64,000 nt of DNA from Veillonella tobetsuensis (GTDB lineage: Bacteria; Bacillota; Negativicutes; Veillonellales; Veillonellaceae), in contig NZ_BBXI01000016.1 in assembly GCF_001078375.1 (NCBI RefSeq), positions 1-64,000 of the forward strand, in the 5' to 3' direction. Below, piece by piece: positions 45,501-54,579 of the stretch (its first letter is position 1; each line of letters starts with the position of its first letter). The notes below the pieces were generated by a model. The model saw only the letters and a list, made by a program, of their open reading frames with translations. It was not told the DNA's origin and did no database searches. A program made the translations under genes and the position numbers.

Positions 45501-47171
45501 TTAAAATAAGCCTTTAATAGTGCCGTCCGCATCAATATCCATATTGAGTGCTGCCGGACGTTTAGGTAAACCAGGCATAACCATAACATCACCAGTACGG
45601 CATACGAGGAATCCTGCACCATTAGCCACGCGAATATCGGTTACATTAATTTTAAACCCTGTTGGCGCCCCTAACAACGCTGGATTATCCGATAAGGAAT
45701 ATTGTGTTTTCGCCATACAAACCGGTAGATTATCAAGCCCCCACTCTTTTAATTGAGCGATTTGTTTCTTCGCCTTTCCATCAAATGTAACGCCATCGCC
45801 ACCGTAAATAGTGCGAACGATTTTACCAATTTTATCTTCAATATTATCTGTTAATTCATATACGAATTTAGGTGTTGGTTCGCTGCCTTCCACGAGTTCC
45901 ACAACGCGTTTAGCCATATCGATACCGCCTTCGCCACCTTTTTCCCAACATTCATTGAGCTCTACAGCAACGCCATAGTCATTACACAAATGAGTTAATT
46001 CAGCAATTTCTGCATCCGTATCGGTAGCAAATTTATTGATGGCAACCATAACAGGTACACCGAAGAAGCGCATATTTTCAATAGCTTTACGCAAATTGCT
46101 GAAACCCTTTGTTACAGCCTCTACATTTTCTGTATTCAACTCTTGTTTTGGTACGCCGCCATGCATTTTAAGAGCGCGCAATGTAGCAACGATTACGATA
46201 GCATTTGGAAAAATATCACCGTAACGGCATTTGATGTCGAGGAATTTTTCTGCCCCTAGATCAGCACCAAAGCCAGCTTCTGTTACTACAATATCACCGA
46301 GTTTTAGGCCTAATTTTGTAGCCACCACAGAGTTACAACCGTGCGCAATATTAGCAAAAGGACCGCCATGAACAATGGCAGGCGTATGTTCCAATGTTTG
46401 TACAAGATTTGGCTTTATAGCGTCTTTCATAAGAAGCGCCATCGCCCCTTCACAGCCTAATTGATGTACATACACAGGTTCACCTTTTAGGTTAGGACCG
46501 ATGACGATGCGACCAAAGCGTGCTTTCAAATCTTCTAAATCGGTAGCCAAACATAAAATGGCCATGATTTCAGAAGCAACGGTAATCATGAAATGATCTT
46601 CGCGCGGAAAACCACACACCTTACCGCCCATGGCGACCGTTACATTGCGCAATGCACGGTCATTCATATCGAGAACACGAGTCCAAGAAATTTGACGCAA
46701 ATCGATTTCTAGTTCATTACCTTGGTGGATGTGGTTATCGATCATAGCGGACAATAGATTATTTGCCGCCGTAATAGCATGCATATCGCCCGTAAAATGT
46801 AGGTTAATATCATCCATCGGTACTACTTGGGCATAACCGCCACCAGCAGCGCCACCCTTGATACCGAATACAGGTCCCAAGGATGGTTCGCGAAGTGCAG
46901 CAATAGCATTCTTGCCGATTTTATTCAAGGCTTGCACCAAACCGATGGTAGTTGTAGATTTCCCTTCCCCTGCAGGAGTTGGTGTAATAGCTGTAACGAG
47001 AACTAATTTCCCGTCCTTTTTACTGTCTAAACGCTTAATGGCATCAAAGGAAATCTTTGCCTTATAATGACCATATTGTTCAATATCATCAGGAGTAAGA
47101 CCGCATTTATCAGCAATAACCTGAATTTTTTCCATCTTATTTTGTTGAGCTATTTCAATATCGCTAAGCAT
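45501..47171 (-). CDS. fhs: Formate--tetrahydrofolate ligase
   Basis: 556 residues, homotetrameric ATP-dependent enzyme forming 10-formyl-tetrahydrofolate. P-loop [14 protein letters not shown] near 65, [19 protein letters not shown] near 95 and a monovalent-cation region are typical. Serves C1 supply, fed by formate from pyruvate formate lyase in anaerobes. The promoter has an inverted repeat around the -10. Confidence 0.95.
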   Translation of the reverse strand: MLSDIEIAQQNKMEKIQVIADKCGLTPDDIEQYGHYKAKISFDAIKRLDSKKDGKLVLVTAITPTPAGEGKSTTTIGLVQALNKIGKNAIAALREPSLGPVFGIKGGAAGGGYAQVVPMDDINLHFTGDMHAITAANNLLSAMIDNHIHQGNELEIDLRQISWTRVLDMNDRALRNVTVAMGGKVCGFPREDHFMITVASEIMAILCLATDLEDLKARFGRIVIGPNLKGEPVYVHQLGCEGAMALLMKDAIKPNLVQTLEHTPAIVHGGPFANIAHGCNSVVATKLGLKLGDIVVTEAGFGADLGAEKFLDIKCRYGDIFPNAIVIVATLRALKMHGGVPKQELNTENVEAVTKGFSNLRKAIENMRFFGVPVMVAINKFATDTDAEIAELTHLCNDYGVAVELNECWEKGGEGGIDMAKRVVELVEGSEPTPKFVYELTDNIEDKIGKIVRTIYGGDGVTFDGKAKKQIAQLKEWGLDNLPVCMAKTQYSLSDNPALLGAPTGFKINVTDIRVANGAGFLVCRTGDVMVMPGLPKRPAALNMDIDADGTIKGLF

Positions 47172-47237
47172 AATTCCTCCTCATATCCACCTGTTTTGTC
47201 TACTGTGAATGTATATTTGTACACTCGTCACCTTTTT

Positions 47238-47266
47238 ATTATATGTGAAAGTGACGATTATGTCTA
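47238..47266 (-). promoter_or_regulatory. Promoter of fhs with inverted repeat around the -10
   Basis: -35 TAGACA (47261-47266), 17-base spacer, perfect -10 TATAAT (47238-47243). cgtcac (47226-47231) and gtgacg (47251-47256) form an inverted repeat bracketing the -10, a likely operator. The leader is about 60 nt. Confidence 0.6.
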
Positions 47267-47342
47267 ATTATTTCTTACTTATATGTATATTGCTTTTTCT
47301 AATCAATAGGCTAAGGCACACATAGACTGAGGAGTTCAACAA

Positions 47343-47372
47343 AATAAAACCGCCACCAACGGTGACGGTTTA
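47343..47372 (-). terminator. Terminator of the downstream DASS transporter gene
   Basis: Eleven-bp stem aaaccgccacc/ggtgacggttt (one mismatch) with loop AAC, followed on the minus strand by TTTTATTTTG. Confidence 0.85.
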
Positions 47373-47393
47373 GTATGACTTACCTATATAAAA

Positions 47394-48668
47394 TTACGGG
47401 TTAAATGGGAATAAAATTGGCAATAATACCAAAGAAACGATGGCAGATACAATAATCAATGGTACGCCCGCTTTTACATAATCCTTAAAGCTGTAACCCG
47501 CCACGTTATACACCATAGTATTTGCAGGCATGCCGATTGGTGTAGCATATGCAAGAGAACTGGAAATAACGATAGCTACAAGAATCGCTTTGGGGTCAAA
47601 GCCTAATTGAGATGCCAAGGACAAGCCGATAGGTGCCAACAATGCAACGTCCGCTGTATTGGACATAAAGTTTGTCATGAATACAGACAAGAAGAAAAGC
47701 ACTGCTAACAAGGCCAATGGGTTAGGTGTCTCACCCAAACCATCAACGATAAGGTTTGCAATAAATGCACCTGCGCCGGATTTTACCATTGCTGTACCAA
47801 GAGCCAAGGAACCTACAAACAACAGAATTGTCTTCATATCGATAGACTTAACAGCCTCTGTTTCAGTGATAACCCCAGTTGCTACGATAACAAGAGCACC
47901 TACCCAAGCGCTAACAGCTAAAGATACACCGATTTGTTTTTCAAAAATCATAGCCGCAATAGTCAATACAAGCACCAAACCTGCTGTCCATTTTTTCCAC
48001 ATTGGAACATGATCAAAGTCAGCATTTTTTTGATAGTTTGCATCAGGCTCACGAGTTGGAACCTCTGGCAAGAAACGTTTGCCAATGAATGCATAGAATA
48101 GAGTGCCGATGATAAGCATAGGTAAACCTACTTCACCATAAGCGAAGAAACTAAAGGAACCAAGACCAGCCTCTTGCAAATTAGAGTTTGCAATCATATT
48201 ACCAGGGGAACCAATCATAGAAATATTACCACCCATAGCGGCTGCAAATACGATTGGCATTAGGAATTTAGTTTGGTTGAAACCACCCTTTTTACAAATA
48301 CCGATGACAACAGGAATCATAACGGCTGCCGTACCTGTGTTGGACAAGAAACCAGACATAATACCTGTAAGCATCATGATAGCGATAATAAGGGTTGTTT
48401 CGTTTTTAGCAAATTTATTAACAACATTACCTACATCAACAGCAACACCTGTTTCAAAGAAAGCAGCACCGATAATAAACATAGCTAGGAATAAAATAAC
48501 ATTAGAGTCAACGAAGCCTTTGAAAGCTTCCGCTGCGGTTAATACACCAGAAAGATGTAAACCAACGGCTACAATCATAGCCGTAATAGACAATGGAATC
48601 TTCTCTAATGCAAACATGACGATTGCAAATACGAGGAATCCCAATGTAACAGCAACACTATAATCCAT
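47394..48668 (-). CDS. DASS-family anion:sodium symporter, copy 1
   Basis: 424 residues, about eleven helices. The SNTGTAAVMIP and SNTADVALLAP substrate loops are both present, with IGSPGNMIA in place of the first GTPPN-type turn. Very similar throughout to the neighbour at 48861-50129 (shared N-terminus from LGFLVFAIVMFA, shared C-terminus LLPILFPF). In this fermenter uptake of malate, fumarate or succinate is the natural guess. A pair of near-identical copies with a broken third between them suggests recent tandem duplication. Confidence 0.85.
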   Translation of the reverse strand: MDYSVAVTLGFLVFAIVMFALEKIPLSITAMIVAVGLHLSGVLTAAEAFKGFVDSNVILFLAMFIIGAAFFETGVAVDVGNVVNKFAKNETTLIIAIMMLTGIMSGFLSNTGTAAVMIPVVIGICKKGGFNQTKFLMPIVFAAAMGGNISMIGSPGNMIANSNLQEAGLGSFSFFAYGEVGLPMLIIGTLFYAFIGKRFLPEVPTREPDANYQKNADFDHVPMWKKWTAGLVLVLTIAAMIFEKQIGVSLAVSAWVGALVIVATGVITETEAVKSIDMKTILLFVGSLALGTAMVKSGAGAFIANLIVDGLGETPNPLALLAVLFFLSVFMTNFMSNTADVALLAPIGLSLASQLGFDPKAILVAIVISSSLAYATPIGMPANTMVYNVAGYSFKDYVKAGVPLIIVSAIVSLVLLPILFPFNP

Positions 48669-48798
48669 GAGAACTTTCCTTTCATGGTAGCCATACGCCT
48701 ATAGTATATAGATATAACTCAGTGATGTAAATCATATAATTATTTTTTTATAATGAATCTTTTTCATATATCTACAACGCTAGATAATACCTTATATA

Positions 48799-48837
48799 TT
48801 AAAAGGGGCACAGAATTGGCAATAATCCCAAAGGCAT
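48799..48837 (-). pseudogene. 3' remnant of a third DASS transporter gene
   Basis: Between the two paralogues the minus strand reads GLLPILCPF and a TAA, matching the C-termini LVLLPILFPF of both neighbours; the DNA (ggcaataatcccaaag) matches their 3' ends (ggcaataataccaaag). Nothing upstream of about 48840 is recognisable before the intact gene begins, so only a stub survives. Confidence 0.6.
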
Positions 48838-48860
48838 TTATTTAAACTCTTATGAATAGT

Positions 48861-50129
48861 TTAAAACGGGAATAAGATTGGTAACAATACGAGTGCCACG
48901 ATACTAGATACAACAATGAGCGGCAAACCAGCTTTCACATAATCCATGAAGCTATAGCCAGCTATATTATATACCATAGTATTTGCAGGCATCCCAATTG
49001 GTGTAGCATATGCTAAGGAGCTAGCGATTACGATAGCTGCAAGCACCGCTTTTGGATCGAATCCCAATTGAGATGCTAGGCTAAGACCGATTGGTACCAA
49101 TAATGCACAGGTAGCAGTATTAGACATGAAGTTCGTCATGAACACACCAAGCACAAAGATTACTACTAGAACAACAATTGGAGATGGACTAGCACCAAGG
49201 CTATTCACGATAATATCTGCAATTACAGAACCAGTGCCTGTTTTAACCATTGCGTTCCCAAGGGCCATAGAGCCAGCGAAGAGCATGATTGTTTTCATAT
49301 CGATAGATTTAACAGCTGCACTTTCACTAATAACATTAGTAGCAACTAATACAAGAGCACCTACCCAGGCACTCACATAAAGTTTTACGCCTAATTGTTT
49401 TTCAAAGATCATAGCACCAACTGTCAAAATCAATACAAGTGCTGAAGTCCATTTTTTCCAAGACGGTACATGGCTATAATCTTCATTGCCTTCAAAGGCA
49501 CCATCTGGTTGATGACTTGGAGCATCTGGTAAGAAACGTTTACCAATTGTAGCATAGAAAATAGTACCAACAATTAGAATTGGCAAACCTACTAGACCAT
49601 AATCAAAGAAACCAAAAGAGCCTAGACCCGCTTGTTGTAAGCCCGCTTGCGCAATCATGTTGCCAGGAGCGCCGATAAGTGAAATATTACCACCCATAGC
49701 TGCGGCAAATACAAGAGGCATTAATAATTTAGTTTGTTTAAAACCACTTTTTTTACAAATACCAATAATTACAGGAATCAGTACAGCAGCTGTACCAGTA
49801 TTAGATAAGAAACCAGATAAAATACCTGTAATCATCATAACGGCAACGAGCAAAGATGTTTCAGTTTTAGCAAACTTATGAACTACATTCCCTACCTCTA
49901 CGGCCACACCTGTTTCAAAGAAGGCTGCACCAATCACGAACATACCCATGAAGAGCAATACGTTTGGATCTACAAAACCTGCGAAGGCATCTTTAGCAGA
50001 TAATACACCGCTTAGATGTAAACCAACGGCTACAATCATCGCCGTAATAGACAATGGGATTTTCTCCCATGCAAACATGACAATGGCAAACACTAAAAAG
50101 CCAAGAGTTATCATTACACTCGTATCCAT
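48861..50129 (-). CDS. DASS-family anion:sodium symporter, copy 2
   Basis: 422 residues, paralogue of the gene at 47394. SNTGTAAVLIP and SNTATCALLVP loops are complete; the pre-loop reads IGAPGNMIA. Differences concentrate in the cytoplasmic linker (about 200-225), as expected for divergence after duplication. First carrier downstream of the fumarase genes, separated by a terminator. Substrate probably a C4-dicarboxylate. Confidence 0.85.
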   Translation of the reverse strand: MDTSVMITLGFLVFAIVMFAWEKIPLSITAMIVAVGLHLSGVLSAKDAFAGFVDPNVLLFMGMFVIGAAFFETGVAVEVGNVVHKFAKTETSLLVAVMMITGILSGFLSNTGTAAVLIPVIIGICKKSGFKQTKLLMPLVFAAAMGGNISLIGAPGNMIAQAGLQQAGLGSFGFFDYGLVGLPILIVGTIFYATIGKRFLPDAPSHQPDGAFEGNEDYSHVPSWKKWTSALVLILTVGAMIFEKQLGVKLYVSAWVGALVLVATNVISESAAVKSIDMKTIMLFAGSMALGNAMVKTGTGSVIADIIVNSLGASPSPIVVLVVIFVLGVFMTNFMSNTATCALLVPIGLSLASQLGFDPKAVLAAIVIASSLAYATPIGMPANTMVYNIAGYSFMDYVKAGLPLIVVSSIVALVLLPILFPF

Positions 50130-50169
50130 ACATACCTCCCAATACGTGTCATATACCTAAAAAAGGGTA

Positions 50170-50210
50170 CAAAAAAGGAGGATTCTACAAAATCCGTATA
50201 ATCCTCCTAT
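50170..50210 (-). terminator. Terminator of the fumarase operon
   Basis: Stem of about 12 bp (aggaggattctac with gtataatcctcct), followed on the minus strand by TTTTTTGTACCC. Confidence 0.85.
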
Positions 50211-50232
50211 GTAGTTACATTTCACAATGCAA

Positions 50233-50844
50233 TTATTTAATGAAGCTTACGTGTTTATAGATTTCTTCTAACACTTCTTCTTTCTTCGCATTGTATTCTA
50301 CTTTTTTATTTTCAAAGTAGTTATTGCCTTCTGCATCGATGGATACGATGAGTGGACCGAATTCTTTTACACGGCAAGTCCACAAGGTTTCAGGCATACC
50401 GAGTTCACGCCAGTTAGCAGATTCGATTTCTTCTACTTCTGTAGCAGCAAGTACAGCATTACCTGCTGGGAATACGCAGTGAAGAGCACCAAAATCTTTA
50501 CATGCACGCGTTGTTTCAGGACCCATACCACCTTTACCAACGATGAGGCGTACACCTGTTTGTTTTACGAATTCATATTCGAATTTTTCCATACGCATAG
50601 ATGTAGTAGGACCTACGGAAATCATTTCAAATTTATCGTCACCATGATCGCGTACGATTGGACCTGCATGTAAAATGGCACCGTTGCGAACATCTACTGG
50701 TAACTCCCGTCCATATTCGACGAGACGACGATGAGCAACATCACGGCATGTTGTGATATGACCATTTAAGTAAATAATATCCCCTGCTTTAATTCCTTTA
50801 AGATCAGATGCTTGAATTGGTGTTGTCAAAATATGTTTAGCCAT
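50233..50844 (-). CDS. Class I fumarate hydratase, beta subunit
   Basis: 203-residue C-terminal half of an iron-sulfur fumarase. [20 protein letters not shown] near 21 and [12 protein letters not shown] near 76 are family segments. With the alpha subunit it interconverts malate and fumarate. The L-tartrate dehydratase pair is a close relative; the fermentation context and dicarboxylate carriers favour fumarase. ATG overlaps the alpha-subunit stop (TAATG), so translation is coupled. Confidence 0.88.
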   Translation of the reverse strand: MAKHILTTPIQASDLKGIKAGDIIYLNGHITTCRDVAHRRLVEYGRELPVDVRNGAILHAGPIVRDHGDDKFEMISVGPTTSMRMEKFEYEFVKQTGVRLIVGKGGMGPETTRACKDFGALHCVFPAGNAVLAATEVEEIESANWRELGMPETLWTCRVKEFGPLIVSIDAEGNNYFENKKVEYNAKKEEVLEEIYKHVSFIK

Positions 50845-51746
50845 TAGAATGTCACTCCTTTATGAGATAAAATTTCGTACTTACCGTCTTTATCAAATAC
50901 TACATGACCGCGACGATGGTTCCAGCAACCAACGTTAACAGCTACGGAAATTACAGATGGATGACGAGAACCATGTTCGATGTTTACACCCATAAGGGAT
51001 TTATCACCGCCCATACCTTGAGGTCCAAGGTGCAATGCGTTAATACCGTCTTCAAGTAATTGTTCCATATATGCTGCTTTTTCATTTTCAGCCTTAGAGG
51101 ATACAGGACGCATCAAAGCCTTTTTGGACATAACCGCTGCTGTATCGATAGATGTAGCAATACCAACACCAACCAATAATGGAGGACATGCATTCAAACC
51201 ATAGCTTGTCATCAAATCTAACACGAATTTAGCAACGCCTTCATAACCTTCGCCTGGCATCAATGTTTTACCAGATCCTGGCAAGGAGCAACCGCCACCG
51301 GCCATATATGGGAAAATTTCTACATCATCACGATCAGGTACGATATCCCATGTAATGTAAGGTGCAGTGCGACCAATATTTTTACCAGTATTGAATTCAT
51401 CAAATGTTTCTACACAGTTATGACGAAGTGGCGCATCTTGCGTAGCTTGATATGTGGCATTGCGCAAGATTTCTTCAAGTTCACCAATTAATGGATAATT
51501 AGAACCAACCTTCACCCAGAATTGCAATACTCCTGTATCTTGGCAAGAAGGACGATTCAATTCATACGCAAGGTCCATATTTTTATGCATCGTTTCATAA
51601 ATTGTTTTAGCTAATGGATTCTTTTCATCGGCTGCCAATTCTTTAATTTTAGCTTCCACATCATCAGGTAATTTCTTTGCCATATAAGCAATGAACTTGG
51701 CAATGACATTCGTCATCTCTTGTACTTGTTGTTCTTTCGTACTCAT
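50844..51746 (-). CDS. Class I fumarate hydratase, alpha subunit
   Basis: 300-residue [4Fe-4S] subunit. Family motifs: [15 protein letters not shown] near 76, HNCVETFD near 115, [21 protein letters not shown] near 172 and a late [11 protein letters not shown]; the Cys in these segments ligate the cluster. The start at 51746 follows GGAGG by six bases; an ATG eight codons upstream lacks a site. The -10 upstream is good, but no -35 is seen, as for activator-dependent promoters. Confidence 0.88.
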   Translation of the reverse strand: MSTKEQQVQEMTNVIAKFIAYMAKKLPDDVEAKIKELAADEKNPLAKTIYETMHKNMDLAYELNRPSCQDTGVLQFWVKVGSNYPLIGELEEILRNATYQATQDAPLRHNCVETFDEFNTGKNIGRTAPYITWDIVPDRDDVEIFPYMAGGGCSLPGSGKTLMPGEGYEGVAKFVLDLMTSYGLNACPPLLVGVGIATSIDTAAVMSKKALMRPVSSKAENEKAAYMEQLLEDGINALHLGPQGMGGDKSLMGVNIEHGSRHPSVISVAVNVGCWNHRRGHVVFDKDGKYEILSHKGVTF

Positions 51747-52132
51747 CGTAAACCTCCAGCAGGACTTCATTATTTAAAACTTAGCATTTATTTTGTATCG
51801 GAACCTTAGCTCCTTTCGATGATTTCATTATACTCTTTTTTCAGAATATAACTATCCAATATACAAGTTGATTTTTGAGAGTGAAATCCCTATAAAATCA
51901 TAATGAATCACCTATATAAGTAAATTTTAGCGTATATAAAATATAAAATTTTACCTACCTATAAACACGAAAAAGAGCACTACTTATTGAAAAGCAGTGC
52001 TCTTTTTATATTTAGGAACGGGGATTTTTAGTATATACAAAATTACCTATACCTAATGATTGTATATCTCCCTAAATTTAAAACGCAAAACCATAAAATT
52101 ATAACAATTTACAATGGCTGTAATAATTAAGG
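51747..52132. other. Intergenic region, 386 bp, fumarase promoter area
   Basis: Contains a TATAAT -10 (51827-51832, minus strand) about 80 bases before the fumarase start, without a recognisable -35, and the araC terminator (51969-52008). The rest (51840-51965, 52010-52130) is AT-rich and I see nothing else in it. Confidence 0.5.
51969..52008 (-). terminator. Terminator of the araC gene
   Basis: Stem aaagagcact/agtgctcttt with partial inner pairing, A/T-rich on both sides, five T on minus (TTTTTCG). It could act in both directions. Confidence 0.8.
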
Positions 52133-53155
52133 TTAAGATTGTAATTTTTTAACAACAGACTCAAGCTGTTCTCTAACAACTTGTAATTTTTGATTCGCGT
52201 CCTCTAGCTTTAACTTATAACTAGAATCATGTTCATAAGGCAAACAAGATTGTAGTAGTTCTACAATATCTTCCTCTTGTGTAGATATAATCTCTTTCCA
52301 ATCATGTAATTTGGTCTTACGCCCTAACTCTTTTGCTTGCTTACGATATTCAGAAGGAGTTGTATGAAAGTGCTTTTTAAAGGCAACATTAAAGGCTTTA
52401 ATATCTGCAAAGCCACAACTACTTGCAATATGAGCAACCCCATCATCAGAATTAGCTAAACGAACTGTAGCCTCCCTTAGCCTCATACGCAAGAGATACT
52501 CTAAAAAGGAAACGCCTAATTGGCGTTTAAAGAACTGCGATGTATAGTTCACATTATAGCCACCGATTTGGGCAATATCTTCTAATTCAATCTTTTGCTG
52601 ATAATTTTTATCTATATAGGCAATCATCTTATCAAAGGTAGCCACCGTCATATCAACAGGCTTACCATGAATCGACTTAACCGCATCAATCTCATCATAT
52701 ACCTTACTGGCTAATGCTAAATAGTGATGTTCTAACCACATCTGATTAATGGGGCTTTCACCATTAGACTTAATCAACATCATCATGGCTGCGTGATGTC
52801 GTAAAGAGGTAAAGAACGGATTATGCCGATTAGACTTATCAGAGCGTATCACAAATTGATACATTCCAAAGTTCGGATCAAATTGTTGAAAGAAATCCTT
52901 ACCTACATGAATAACCAATGCCGTCGTATCCTGCTCTAATGCCAACGTAGCGTGCCCCACTTGAGGAGAAATAATGATAGAGTCGAGAGGTTCCATTGTG
53001 AAAACCTCACTATTACAGCTCATCTCAATACGACCCTTTAATAAAATAAGGATTTCCGTTTCTCCATGCCAATTATAATGATAGGTACTAACCTTGTATA
53101 TATGGCTACTGAAATCTATATGATTATGTTTGTATGTATAGTAAAAGTAATCCAT
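52133..53155 (-). CDS. AraC-family transcriptional regulator
   Basis: 340 residues. N-terminal cupin-like sensing domain (about 20-120; YNWHGETEILILLKG), then two AraC helix-turn-helix motifs: IAQIGGYNVNYTSQFFKRQLG near 208 and IASSCGFADIKAFNVAFKKHF near 253. After them is an unusual tail of about 60 residues that ends in a coiled coil (KLEDANQKLQVVREQLESVVKKL). It sits directly upstream of fumarase and the dicarboxylate carriers and may activate them. Start 53155 follows GAGG by five bases. Confidence 0.85.
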   Translation of the reverse strand: MDYFYYTYKHNHIDFSSHIYKVSTYHYNWHGETEILILLKGRIEMSCNSEVFTMEPLDSIIISPQVGHATLALEQDTTALVIHVGKDFFQQFDPNFGMYQFVIRSDKSNRHNPFFTSLRHHAAMMMLIKSNGESPINQMWLEHHYLALASKVYDEIDAVKSIHGKPVDMTVATFDKMIAYIDKNYQQKIELEDIAQIGGYNVNYTSQFFKRQLGVSFLEYLLRMRLREATVRLANSDDGVAHIASSCGFADIKAFNVAFKKHFHTTPSEYRKQAKELGRKTKLHDWKEIISTQEEDIVELLQSCLPYEHDSSYKLKLEDANQKLQVVREQLESVVKKLQS

Positions 53156-53177
53156 AATTACCTCATCTTCTAACATA

Positions 53178-53212
53178 AAAATGCATCCCTAATAAATCCA
53201 AGGGATGCATTT
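53178..53212 (-). promoter_or_regulatory. Terminator-like stem-loop in the araC leader
   Basis: Perfect 12-bp stem aaatgcatccct/agggatgcattt with a ten-base loop, followed on the minus strand by TTTTTATG; it ends about 23 bases before the araC ATG. With the promoter at 53213-53242 the transcript would begin within or at the base of this stem, giving a 5'-terminal hairpin or an attenuator. Confidence 0.55.
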
Positions 53213-53242
53213 ATTATGATATATTTATTTAACCGTGGTCAA
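53213..53242 (-). promoter_or_regulatory. Promoter of araC
   Basis: -35 TTGACC (53237-53242), 18-base spacer, -10 CATAAT (53213-53218). Confidence 0.55.
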
Positions 53243-53282
53243 TAATATCTTTTAATATTGATTCCGATACATACTGTTCCAA

Positions 53283-53308
53283 AAATTAGTACAGGCCTGT
53301 ACTAATTT
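53283..53308. promoter_or_regulatory. 26-bp perfect palindrome upstream of araC
   Basis: Two 13-base arms meet without a spacer at 53295/53296 (core GTACAGG-CCTGTAC, flanked by AATTA/TAATT). It lies 41 bp upstream of the araC -35 and next to the moeA terminator. It may be an operator. Because five T follow on the minus strand, it could also serve as a second terminator of the moeA unit. Confidence 0.55.
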
Positions 53309-53336
53309 AAAAAGGGACTCATACATGAGTCCCTTG
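53306..53336 (-). terminator. Terminator of the thiT-mobAB-moeA operon
   Basis: Eleven-bp stem aagggactcat/atgagtccctt with a two-base spacer, followed on the minus strand by TTTTTAAATT. Confidence 0.85.
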
Positions 53337-53343
53337 CAATTTA

Positions 53344-54579
53344 TTATATTGTTGGTAAGAGGCCTAGCAAATATACCTTACATATATCCCCTTCATGTAC
53401 CTCATGTACGCCTTGAGGAATGCAGGCTAAGGCATTAACGGTATATAATCCAAGCATGCTGCTACTGTTAAAATGACGATTTGCCACAAAACGCGGTTGA
53501 CCATCACCAAATATGACCTTGCCTTGCACGTAGCGATCAAAGGCATTACGTTTAGATAGATCGCAATCCATTACACAATTAAGTACTGGAGTGGACCAAT
53601 TTTTAATACCTTTATATCTACGCAAGGTAGGAACCACTAATAGGTGCCAACCATTAAAGGCTGCACCGGGATTACCCGATAAACCAAAGATAAGTTGACC
53701 TTTAGGCGTAACGGCCCCATAGGAGGCTGCACCTGGACGCATTTGGATGCGCTCATATAGTGTTTTAGCTCCTAATTTTTCATATATAAGCGGCATTGTA
53801 TCAAACATGCCTACAGATACGCCACCAGAGCTGATAATGATATCTGCTTGTTCACTAAGTTCAAGTACTCTTGCAATTTCTACATCTAATCTATCTGGTG
53901 CATCGCTTACATGATACTGTGTGACATGACGAAAACCTAGGTCATCTAGTAAACTACAAATCATCATGCGATTTGAATTATAAATTTTACCAGTAGTCAA
54001 AGGTTCCCCTGGATCGATGACTTCATGGCCCGATGTAAGAACCAGAATACGAGGCATCGCATATACAGATACATCAATATAACCTAAGCCAGTTAGAATT
54101 GTTTGGACCGCAGAGGTTACTTCAGTCCCCTTTGGAATAACAACAGTGCCCGCCAAACACTCTTCACCGCGTGGAATAATATGGCTGCCCTTTTGTTGCG
54201 TACCTTGAATAGTAATTCTAGAACCAATCTCACCAGAGCCTTGGATCTGTTCTTGCATGATAACGGTATCACAAGTTTCTGGCACAGGGGCCCCTGTCAT
54301 GATTCGTACGGCATGACCAGTTGTTACAGGCTTATCCCATACAACACCAGCGCCGATGATACCATCGACGATATAAGTATCACAATTAGGATCATATGCT
54401 AAGGCATACCCATCCATTGCGGATTTATGAAATGCGGGCACATCGGTAGGTGCCAAAACATCTTTGGCCAACACGCATCCTTTTGCGTCGCCAACGGCAA
54501 TGGATTCGATGCTATGATGTTGTTCTCGTAAAGCCTCACTCCACAAATGAAGCGCTTCATCAACAGTAACGGCTTTCAT
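53344..54579 (-). CDS. moeA: Molybdopterin molybdenumtransferase MoeA
   Basis: 411 residues. It inserts molybdate into adenylated molybdopterin. Landmarks are FHKSAMDGYAL near 45, TGAPVPETCDTVIMQEQ near 93, SSGGVSVGMFD near 250 and GLSGNPGAAF near 315; the Asp/Asn catalytic patch is intact. Its start lies 20 bases inside the mobAB gene, so translation is coupled. The tail carries the usual domain IV. Confidence 0.93.
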   Translation of the reverse strand: MKAVTVDEALHLWSEALREQHHSIESIAVGDAKGCVLAKDVLAPTDVPAFHKSAMDGYALAYDPNCDTYIVDGIIGAGVVWDKPVTTGHAVRIMTGAPVPETCDTVIMQEQIQGSGEIGSRITIQGTQQKGSHIIPRGEECLAGTVVIPKGTEVTSAVQTILTGLGYIDVSVYAMPRILVLTSGHEVIDPGEPLTTGKIYNSNRMMICSLLDDLGFRHVTQYHVSDAPDRLDVEIARVLELSEQADIIISSGGVSVGMFDTMPLIYEKLGAKTLYERIQMRPGAASYGAVTPKGQLIFGLSGNPGAAFNGWHLLVVPTLRRYKGIKNWSTPVLNCVMDCDLSKRNAFDRYVQGKVIFGDGQPRFVANRHFNSSSMLGLYTVNALACIPQGVHEVHEGDICKVYLLGLLPTI

